Assembly: GCA_900318115.1 (NCBI GenBank)
Contig: ONJJ01000045.1
Span: forward strand, 1-40,020
Direction of reading: 5' to 3'
DNA from: an uncultured Prevotellaceae bacterium
GTDB taxonomy: Bacteria > Bacteroidota > Bacteroidia > Bacteroidales > Bacteroidaceae
Length of the DNA: 40,020 bases
Positions 33,880-40,020 of this stretch are shown one piece after another; the stretch's first letter is position 1; every line of letters begins with the position of its first letter. A program made the translations under genes and the position numbers. The notes under the pieces are model-generated. The model was not told the DNA's origin. It searched no databases and saw nothing but the letters and a program-made list of their open reading frames with translations.

Positions 33880-33955
33880 CAAAAAAGTGGCGAACTTTCA
33901 GCGTGTAGCACCAAACTTTTTTGCATTGCCAACGTGTTCTGAGGTGATTTTAGCG

Positions 33956-35524
33956 TCAGAAGGGCATATTATCCGTGGATGGCATAGGTCCAAAAGGCTC
34001 ATCTTGGATGCCAGGGGCGGGTGCTTCGCTGACGGGTGCGGGAGGATTGTCGGGCACTTCGGCATCGTTCATCTGCGATCCGTAGCTGACGTTCTCGCCG
34101 GGCACGGGCACATAGTCGTCGGAGACGTCCTGGAAACGGGCGAACTCGCTGCGGAAACGCAGCAGCACCGTGTCCACGGCACCGTTACGGTGCTTGGCGA
34201 TGATGAACTCCGCCATGCCACGGACGTTGCGCCCTTTCTCGTCCTGATAGATCTTGTAGTACTCGGGACGGTGGATGAAGCACACCATATCGGCGTCCTG
34301 CTCGATGGCTCCGGACTCACGGAGGTCACTAAGCTGCGGGCGCTTGCCGTCGTCGCCCTCGCGCTTCTCCACACTACGGTTCAGCTGCGACAAGGCGATG
34401 ATCGGGATATTCAGTTCCTTGGCCAGTCCCTTAAGCGAGCGTGAGATATTAGACACCTCTTCCTGACGAGAGCCGAAACTCATGCCCGAAGCGTTCATCA
34501 GCTGGAGGTAGTCGATGAGGATGAGCTGCACGCCGTGCTCACGGACGAGGCGCCGCGCCTTGGTGCGCAATTCAAAGACGGAGAGCGAAGGGGTGTCGTC
34601 CACGTAGAACGGAGCATCGTAGAGCTGACGGATGCGGTTGTCCAACTGGCCCCACTCATAGGATTCCAGCTGGCCGCTCTTCATCTTGTCGCCAGGGATC
34701 TCACACACGTTGACCATCAGACGTTTGACCAGCTGCACGTTGGACATTTCAAGGGAGAACATCGCGACGGGTTTGCGCATATCGACGGCAATGTTCTTGG
34801 CCATGGAAAGCACGAAGGCCGTCTTACCCATAGCCGGACGTGCAGCGATGATGATGAGGTCGGAGTTCTGCCAACCGCTGGTGATCTTGTCTATCTTGGC
34901 GAATCCGCTGCTGAGTCCCGAGAGTCCGTCGCGGCGCGCGGCAGCTTTCTGCAGTTCCTCGTAAGCTTCGTGGATGACGGGGTTGATCTGGGTGTAGTCC
35001 TTCTTCAGGTTCTGCTGCGAAATGGCAAAGAGCTTGCCTTCGGCCTCCTGCATGAGGTCATCGATATCAATGGTGGCATCGAAGGCAGACTGCTGAATCA
35101 GGCTGGTATAGGTGATGAGTTCCCGGGCCAGGGCTTTCTGTGCGATGATCTTGGCATGGTACTCGATATGTGCGGACGAGGTGACGTTCTGCGAGAGCTG
35201 CATCAGGTAGATGGGTCCTCCGGCCTCTTCGAGTTGTGACTTGCTGTCGAGGTACTCGCGCACGGTGAGGATATCCACCGGACGCTGCTGGGCACAGAGC
35301 GAGCGGATGGCATCGAAGATAATCTGATGGCGATGGTCGTAGAAACTCTCGGGCTTCAGGGTCTCACTGACGAGCGAGTAGGCGTCCTGCTCGATCATCA
35401 GAGCACCGAGGACCGCTTGCTCCATCTCGATATTCTGCGGCTGCTGGTGGCCGTAGGCGTCCTCCTGCGGGGTGTTCACCTGACGGGTGCGGGGATTGGG
35501 GCGACGATTGTTGTTTGCGGGCAT
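33956..35524 (-). CDS. dnaB: Replicative DNA helicase DnaB
   Basis: 522 residues. The N-terminal helical domain begins about residue 30 (NIEMEQAVLGALMIEQDAYS). The RecA-like helicase domain has Walker A ARPAMGKTAF (Lys234, Thr235), LFSLEM-like MFSLEMS, Walker B LILIDYLQLM and the conserved LSQLNRSVEKR and SDLRESGAIEQDAD. It forms a hexameric ring unwinding DNA at the replication fork. No intein is present. The C-terminal ~50 residues are Pro-rich and probably disordered. It lies 17 bp downstream of kdsB and is probably cotranscribed with it. Confidence 0.97.
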   Translation of the reverse strand: MPANNNRRPNPRTRQVNTPQEDAYGHQQPQNIEMEQAVLGALMIEQDAYSLVSETLKPESFYDHRHQIIFDAIRSLCAQQRPVDILTVREYLDSKSQLEEAGGPIYLMQLSQNVTSSAHIEYHAKIIAQKALARELITYTSLIQQSAFDATIDIDDLMQEAEGKLFAISQQNLKKDYTQINPVIHEAYEELQKAAARRDGLSGLSSGFAKIDKITSGWQNSDLIIIAARPAMGKTAFVLSMAKNIAVDMRKPVAMFSLEMSNVQLVKRLMVNVCEIPGDKMKSGQLESYEWGQLDNRIRQLYDAPFYVDDTPSLSVFELRTKARRLVREHGVQLILIDYLQLMNASGMSFGSRQEEVSNISRSLKGLAKELNIPIIALSQLNRSVEKREGDDGKRPQLSDLRESGAIEQDADMVCFIHRPEYYKIYQDEKGRNVRGMAEFIIAKHRNGAVDTVLLRFRSEFARFQDVSDDYVPVPGENVSYGSQMNDAEVPDNPPAPVSEAPAPGIQDEPFGPMPSTDNMPF

Positions 35525-35532
35525 GAGGGGAA

Positions 35533-35556
35533 TTTGCAGATTTACGGATTTACGGA
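35533..35556 (-). repeat. ATTTACGG tandem repeat overlapping the kdsB-dnaB junction
   Basis: AATTTGCAGATTTACGGATT followed by TACGGATT. It spans the 17-bp gap and the last codons of kdsB, giving the KdsB C-terminus its QSVNP end. It is the third copy of the repeat found in front of 13464 and 33755. Confidence 0.6.
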
Positions 35557-36303
35557 TTGTGCTTTCAGGAACTCCTCGGCGCGTGCGAGGTCCTCCGGGG
35601 TGTCGATACCGATGGTTTCGACTTGCGAGACGCCGACCTGTATGCGGTAGCCGGCTTGCAGCCAGCGCAGCTGTTCCAGGCTCTCAGCCAATTCCAGCGG
35701 CGACTGCGGCAAGGCCGTCAGCTGGCGCAGCACGTCGGGGCGATAGGCGTAGAGGCCGATATGCTTGTAGAACGTGTGGGTGCTCAGCCACTCGCTGCGA
35801 TCCACGCCACGGAGGTATGGGATGACGCTGCGACTGAAGTAGAGAGCACGGCCATTGTCATCGACCACCACCTTGGGGCTGTTGGGGTTCTCCAGAGCGG
35901 CCAGACCGTCCTGAGGCGTGAAGGGCTTGACGAGGGTGGCAATCTGAGTGTCCTCGTTGTCGAAGCAATGCTGGATGGCATGGAGCTGCGATGGCTGGAT
36001 GAAAGGCTCGTCGCCCTGGATATTCACCACCACATCGAATTCCTCTCCGATGTGTTCGTAGGCTTCCCAGACGCGGTCCGTACCACTCTTGTGGTGGACG
36101 CTTGTCATCACAGCCCTGCCACCGAAAGATTCCACGACATCATAGATGCGTTGGTCGTCCGTGGCGACCACTGCAGCATCGAGCACACCATCGACCTGAC
36201 GATAGACTCGTTCGATGACTGTGCGGCCTCCTAGAAGTGCCAAAGGTTTGGCCGGGAACCTCGTTGAGGCGTATCTTGCGGGTATGATTCCGATGAAAGT
36301 CAT
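35542..36303 (-). CDS. kdsB: 3-deoxy-manno-octulosonate cytidylyltransferase KdsB
   Basis: 253 residues, normal length. Hallmarks are IPARYASTRFPAKPLALLGG at the start (nucleotide-binding loop with Arg and Lys), VVATDDQRI, TSVHHKSGTDRVWEA, VVNIQGDEPFI and HIGLYAYRPDVL. It activates Kdo with CTP to CMP-Kdo for lipid A-Kdo synthesis in the cytoplasm. It is divergent from the FolK-like gene. Confidence 0.97.
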   Translation of the reverse strand: MTFIGIIPARYASTRFPAKPLALLGGRTVIERVYRQVDGVLDAAVVATDDQRIYDVVESFGGRAVMTSVHHKSGTDRVWEAYEHIGEEFDVVVNIQGDEPFIQPSQLHAIQHCFDNEDTQIATLVKPFTPQDGLAALENPNSPKVVVDDNGRALYFSRSVIPYLRGVDRSEWLSTHTFYKHIGLYAYRPDVLRQLTALPQSPLELAESLEQLRWLQAGYRIQVGVSQVETIGIDTPEDLARAEEFLKAQSVNP

Positions 36304-36356
36304 AAGATATTTTATAAAAATTGTGAAAATTTAGTCGTTATATCCGAAAAAAGTTG

Positions 36357-36364
36357 TACCTTCG
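36357..36364 (+). promoter_or_regulatory. Promoter of the FolK-like gene, possibly giving a leaderless mRNA
   Basis: TACCTTCG is one base off TAnnTTTG. The ATG follows at 36373, only 8 bp after the element, so transcription would start at or within a few bases of the start codon. Confidence 0.45.
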
Positions 36365-36372
36365 CGCTTGAA

Positions 36373-36765
36373 ATGAGCACACATAAGTTATATATTGGCA
36401 TTGGCACCAACCTGTCGACGGCAGAACAGGTGCTTCTTTGGACAAAGCGGAAGCTGTCCGAAGCCTTTCGTGGCGAGGCGCGTTATAGCACCCCCGTCAA
36501 GACCGATCCCGTCAATTTCCCCAGCAAGGAAAAGTTTACTAACCAACTCGTGATTATCGAGACCGAAGTGCCTACGGCCTTCGCCAAACCCCTGCTGAAG
36601 AGCATCGAGCGACAACTGGGCCGCACGGACGAAGATGCCGCTCGCGGCGTGGTCCGTCTGGACCTCGACCTGCTCAGCCTCGACGGAAAGATCCTGCGCG
36701 AGGAAGAGTGGGAGCGCGACTATATCAAGCAAGCGCGCGAGGAACTGGAAGGCGCCGGGAGTTAA
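36373..36765 (+). CDS. Short FolK-like (HPPK family) protein
   Basis: 130 residues against about 160 for typical 6-hydroxymethyl-7,8-dihydropterin pyrophosphokinase. Family features seen: KLYIGIGTNLSTAEQ at the start (GSN-like), KFTNQLVIIETE (F-x-N segment), LLKSIERQLGRT and RLDLDLLSLDGK, which keeps the two metal-binding Asp residues. The Arg/Trp-rich pterin and ATP loops are shortened and the C-terminal third is missing. It may be a reduced but active folate enzyme or a related protein with another role. I cannot tell whether a full-length folK exists elsewhere. It is convergent with the PBP1A gene (30 bp gap). Confidence 0.72.
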   Translation: MSTHKLYIGIGTNLSTAEQVLLWTKRKLSEAFRGEARYSTPVKTDPVNFPSKEKFTNQLVIIETEVPTAFAKPLLKSIERQLGRTDEDAARGVVRLDLDLLSLDGKILREEEWERDYIKQAREELEGAGS

Positions 36766-36795
36766 AGCGGTCATCATTCTGCTGCTACACATCGT

Positions 36796-39123
36796 TCAGT
36801 CGAAGAGGTTGTCGAGTCCCACGGACTCGTCAATCTCCTCTGTTTGTTGTTCTTCCACGATGGAGCCGCAGGGGTCAAAGCCTGCCGGCATCTCGAACTG
36901 CTCGTCCTGCGAATAGCCCAGCGAGGAGTCCGCATAGACCTTCTTCAGGAATCCGGCACAGATAGGCAGCGAGGCGGCTGCGCCCTGGCCATAAGCCATA
37001 CTGTTGAAGTGGATGTCGCGTTCGTCGCCGCCCACCCACGCGCCAAAGGCCAGCCGAGGCGTGTAGCCCACAAACCATCCGTCGGAGTTGTCATTGGTGG
37101 TGCCGGTCTTTCCGCCCATGGGGGCCGTAATCCCCAGTCGGCGCATGCGGGCACCCGTTCCGCTGTCTACGACGCCTCGCATGAGGACTATCATCTTGGA
37201 GGCGCTCTGGTCGTCGATGACTTCATTCATCCGGGGCGAGAACTCACCCACTGTGTTGCCGTCTGCATCCTCGATCCGCGTCACGAACAGCGGCGCGGAA
37301 CGAATACCCTTGTTGGGGAAGGCGGTGTAGGCCGAGACCATCTCCAGTACCGAGATGTCGCAGGGTCCCAGACACAGCGACAACGACGGCACGATCTCCT
37401 GGTTGCGGATTCCGAACTCATGCAGCAGGCGCACCAATGCGGTGGGGTTGAGCTGATTCATCAGGTAGGCCGTGACCCAGTTGTTGGACTGAGCCAGCCC
37501 CCATTTCAGGGTGACCATCTCGCCATAGCGAGCGCGGCTGCCATTGCGCGGCGTCCACGTCTGGTTGCCCACCTGATAAGTCTGCTGCACGTTGGGCACC
37601 ACGTCACAGGGGCTCCAGTTGTTCATCATCGCCAGCGTGTACACGTAGGGTTTCATCGTAGATCCTATCTGTCGGCGCCCCATTCCCGCCATGTCGTACT
37701 GGAAGTGGCTGTAGTTCAGTCCGCCCACGTAGGCCTTGACCTGCCCCGTGCGGGTGTCCATGCAGACAAAGCCCGAACGCAGGAAGTGCTTGTAGTATTT
37801 GATGCTGTCCATGGGCGACATCGTGGTATCGACGTCCCCCTTGTGGGTATAGACGGTCATCTCCGTGGGCGTGGCAAAGTTCTGGTCTATCTGCTCGTCG
37901 GTCAGCCCGGCTTTCTTCAGATGTATGTAGCGCTCGCTCTGATGCATGGCGCGATAGAGGTTCTGGCGGTACTTGTCCATGGAGATGCCGGCAGCATAAG
38001 GCGCATTGGACTTGCCCTTGCGCTCGGCATCGAAGAGGGGCTGGAGGTACCCGGCCACGTGGGCGTCCATGGCTTCCTCTGCATAGCGCTGCATCCGGCT
38101 GTCGATGGTGGTATAGACCTTCAGACCGTCGGTATATATATTATAAGGTGTACCGTCCTTCTTCTTGTTCTTGTTGCACCAGCCGTACAAGGGATTGGTG
38201 GCCCACTCCAGGCTGTCGTCGAAAAACTTCTGGTTCTGCCAGCTGGCGTAGTTGCTGCGCACAGGCTTCTTAGCCATGAGTATGGTACGCAGGTACTCTC
38301 TCACGTAGGTGCCTGCGCCCTCCTTGTGGTCCTGGCGGTGGAAGTTCAACTCCAGCGGTTCCTTCATCAGTCGCCGTGCCTCATCCTCCTTGAGGTATCC
38401 GGCCTTTAGCATCTGACCCAGCACGGTGTTGCGGCGTTGCAGTGCCCGTTCCTGGTGGCGCACGGGATTGTAGAGCGAGGGATTCTTGCACATGCCGATG
38501 AGGGTGGCACTCTCCGTGACAGTGAGGTCCTTGGGTTCCTTGCCGAAGTAGGTCTTGGCGGCCGTCTTCAGTCCCACGGCATTGTAGAGGAAGTCGAAAT
38601 AATTGAGGTACATCGAGAGGATCTCATCCTTCGTGTAGAAACGTTCCAGCTGCACGGCAATCACCCATTCGATGGGTTTCTGCATCACGCGTTCGGCCAC
38701 GCTACCCGCCTTGGCGGAGTAGAGCTGCTTGGCCAGCTGCTGTGTGATGGTGCTGCCTCCTCCGGCCTGCGTCTGGCGCATGATGCCGCGCTTGACAATA
38801 GCACGCATCAGGGCGCGGAAATCAATGCCCGAGTGTTCGTAGAAGCGCTCGTCCTCCGTGGCCACCAAGGCCTGCACGGTGGAGGGCGCGATGTCCTCAT
38901 AGCTAACAAAGATGCGATTGGCGCGCGTGTAGCTCCACGTACCAAGCAGTCGCCCGTCTGAGGAGATGACCTGCGAGGCGAACTTGTTCACGGGATTTTC
39001 CAGTTGCTTCAACTCGGGCATGTAGCCTATGTAGCCGCGGGCGATGGCCCAGAACGTGACGGCCGCTCCGCCGATGACCAGCAGCAGCAACGACCAAAGT
39101 ATGACAAAGAATGTTTTTCTCAT
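36796..39123 (-). CDS. mrcA: Class A penicillin-binding protein 1A
   Basis: 775 residues. One N-terminal membrane segment (about 5-28). The GT51 transglycosylase domain has catalytic Glu90 in ATEDERFYEHSGID and the GGSTITQQLAKQL motif. The transpeptidase domain has Ser487 in STMK, SNN (545-547) and KTGTT (671-675). It polymerises and crosslinks peptidoglycan in the periplasm. The last ~25 residues are acidic (QTEEIDESVGLDNLFD). A promoter lies 34 bp before the start, in a shared control region with the divergent pyrB. Confidence 0.96.
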   Translation of the reverse strand: MRKTFFVILWSLLLLVIGGAAVTFWAIARGYIGYMPELKQLENPVNKFASQVISSDGRLLGTWSYTRANRIFVSYEDIAPSTVQALVATEDERFYEHSGIDFRALMRAIVKRGIMRQTQAGGGSTITQQLAKQLYSAKAGSVAERVMQKPIEWVIAVQLERFYTKDEILSMYLNYFDFLYNAVGLKTAAKTYFGKEPKDLTVTESATLIGMCKNPSLYNPVRHQERALQRRNTVLGQMLKAGYLKEDEARRLMKEPLELNFHRQDHKEGAGTYVREYLRTILMAKKPVRSNYASWQNQKFFDDSLEWATNPLYGWCNKNKKKDGTPYNIYTDGLKVYTTIDSRMQRYAEEAMDAHVAGYLQPLFDAERKGKSNAPYAAGISMDKYRQNLYRAMHQSERYIHLKKAGLTDEQIDQNFATPTEMTVYTHKGDVDTTMSPMDSIKYYKHFLRSGFVCMDTRTGQVKAYVGGLNYSHFQYDMAGMGRRQIGSTMKPYVYTLAMMNNWSPCDVVPNVQQTYQVGNQTWTPRNGSRARYGEMVTLKWGLAQSNNWVTAYLMNQLNPTALVRLLHEFGIRNQEIVPSLSLCLGPCDISVLEMVSAYTAFPNKGIRSAPLFVTRIEDADGNTVGEFSPRMNEVIDDQSASKMIVLMRGVVDSGTGARMRRLGITAPMGGKTGTTNDNSDGWFVGYTPRLAFGAWVGGDERDIHFNSMAYGQGAAASLPICAGFLKKVYADSSLGYSQDEQFEMPAGFDPCGSIVEEQQTEEIDESVGLDNLFD

Positions 39124-39156
39124 GAGTTGTACCTTTCAGAAGCTGAAATTGGGTTG

Positions 39157-39164
39157 CAAATTTA
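39157..39164 (-). promoter_or_regulatory. Promoter of the PBP1A gene
   Basis: Minus-strand TAAATTTG matches TAnnTTTG; leader about 25 nt. It is divergent from the pyrB promoter about 107 bp away. Confidence 0.55.
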
Positions 39165-39270
39165 GTGATTTTCTCGCAAACAACGTGCATGAAAGCAAGA
39201 AAAGTTCTTTTTTTTGCCTTTCAGCGCAAACTTCCTCCCATTTCATAGCACTTCTTTCGATGTTTTGCCT

Positions 39271-39278
39271 TACTTTTG
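39271..39278 (+). promoter_or_regulatory. Promoter of pyrB
   Basis: TACTTTTG followed by CGC matches TAnnTTTG. ATG is at 39305, so the leader would be about 20 nt, too short for a pyrimidine attenuator of the enterobacterial type. Confidence 0.6.
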
Positions 39279-39304
39279 CGCAAAATTAAGCATGAAATCA
39301 ACAT

Positions 39305-40020
39305 ATGAATAGAAGTCTTGTCACACTTGCAGAACATTCGCGCGAGAAAATAGAGTATCTCATACGGATGGCTCAGGAGTTCGAGCGGCAGCCCAACAGG
39401 CTCCTGCTACAGGGTCGCGTCGTCGCCACCCTCTTCTTCGAACCCAGCACCCGCACCCGCCTCAGTTTCGAGACGGCCGCCAACCGTCTGGGAGCCCGCG
39501 TCATCGGGTTCGCAGACCCCAAGGTCACCAGCGGCACGAAGGGCGAAACGCTGAAGGACACCATCATGATGGTGTCCAACTACGCCGACATCATCGTCAT
39601 GCGCCACTACCTCGAGGGAGCCGCACGCTACGCATCGGAGGTGGCCCCCGTGCCCATCATCAACGCTGGCGACGGAGCCAACCAGCATCCCTCGCAAACC
39701 ATGCTGGACCTCTACACCATCTACCAGACCCAGGGTACGCTGGACAACCTTGACATCTACCTCGTCGGCGACCTCAAGTACGGACGCACCGTGCACAGCC
39801 TGCTCATGGCCATGCGCCACTTCAACCCCACCTTCCACTTCATCGCGCCGGACGAGCTCGCCATGCCCGAGACGTACAAGACCTATTGCCGCCTGCATAA
39901 CATCCGCTACGTGGAGCACAAGGAATTCGACGCCGAGGTCATCGCGGGCGCGGATATATTATATATGACGCGCGTGCAGAAGGAACGCTTCTCCGACCTC
40001 ATGGAATATGAGCGCGTGAA
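39305..40020 (+). CDS. pyrB: Aspartate carbamoyltransferase catalytic subunit, partial
   Basis: The first 238 codons are present and the gene runs off the right edge. The carbamoyl-phosphate-binding motif [20 protein letters not shown] (about 48-67), the [11 protein letters not shown] loop (about 78-88), [20 protein letters not shown] and [14 protein letters not shown] identify it securely. It catalyses the first committed step of pyrimidine synthesis, carbamoyl phosphate plus aspartate. In Bacteroidales pyrI (regulatory chain) usually follows, beyond this window. Confidence 0.97.
   Translation, partial: MNRSLVTLAEHSREKIEYLIRMAQEFERQPNRLLLQGRVVATLFFEPSTRTRLSFETAANRLGARVIGFADPKVTSGTKGETLKDTIMMVSNYADIIVMRHYLEGAARYASEVAPVPIINAGDGANQHPSQTMLDLYTIYQTQGTLDNLDIYLVGDLKYGRTVHSLLMAMRHFNPTFHFIAPDELAMPETYKTYCRLHNIRYVEHKEFDAEVIAGADILYMTRVQKERFSDLMEYERV

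Noticed and set aside
33756-33955. T-box or Phe-rich leader peptide in the pheT leader
   Set aside because: No run of Phe codons in a short frame and no recognisable T-box sequence; only the promoter and ATTTACG repeats are seen.

Overview
The window comes from a member of the Bacteroidales, most likely a Prevotellaceae genome. Four things support this. Candidate promoters follow the Bacteroidetes pattern TAnnTTTG, and strong Shine-Dalgarno sequences are absent. There are several families typical of the group: a UpxY-like antiterminator, Omp28, a DUF6029-like protein, a DUF4836-like protein, TlpA-type thioredoxins and a PadR/PspC cassette. Rho carries a long disordered N-terminal insertion. 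Intergenic DNA is full of simple repeats of the kind common in Prevotella. Coding DNA is fairly GC-rich, so many long opposite-strand reading frames exist but are not genes. I see no tRNA, rRNA, CRISPR array or intact insertion sequence.

Layout. 1-2800: a leftward module made of a tyrosine recombinase, a ~250 bp segment bounded by inverted repeats that carries a promoter-like sequence, and a UpxY/NusG-like antiterminator with an unusual C-terminal extension. This looks like a phase-variable regulatory head of a surface-polysaccharide locus lying off the left edge. 3040-6800: a small secreted protein and an envelope cassette (TlpA thioredoxin, beta-barrel protein, Omp28-like lipoprotein). 6890-10270: a kinase-RapZ fusion and a two-gene ABC exporter-like system. 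10590-14820: DUF4836-like lipoprotein-type protein, rsmE, a bifunctional-nuclease family protein and a nucleoside transporter. 14900-18660: two secreted GH16 glucanase-like enzymes, an unrecognised gene and a DUF3089 hydrolase. 18700-23150: a nitroreductase lipoprotein and two related thioredoxin-domain exported proteins, one broken by a frameshift. 23200-25740: a PspC/PadR envelope-stress-type cassette. 26160-40020: housekeeping genes (ABC-F/Uup, rho, yebC family, pheT, dnaB, kdsB, a short FolK-like protein, PBP1A, and pyrB running off the right edge).

How the parts connect. The most interesting system is at the left end. Inverted repeats at 1508-1535 and 1788-1815 match at 26 of 28 positions and flank a promoter-like TACCTTTG that currently points away from the antiterminator. 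Inversion would aim it at the antiterminator with a leader of about 240 nt. The right-hand repeat lies inside the 3' end of the recombinase gene, so inversion would also replace the last 14 residues of the recombinase with 23 different ones. A second theme is a GC-rich palindromic repeat family found both between genes and in frame inside two proteins (the kinase-RapZ fusion and the PspC protein), where it forms low-complexity linkers.
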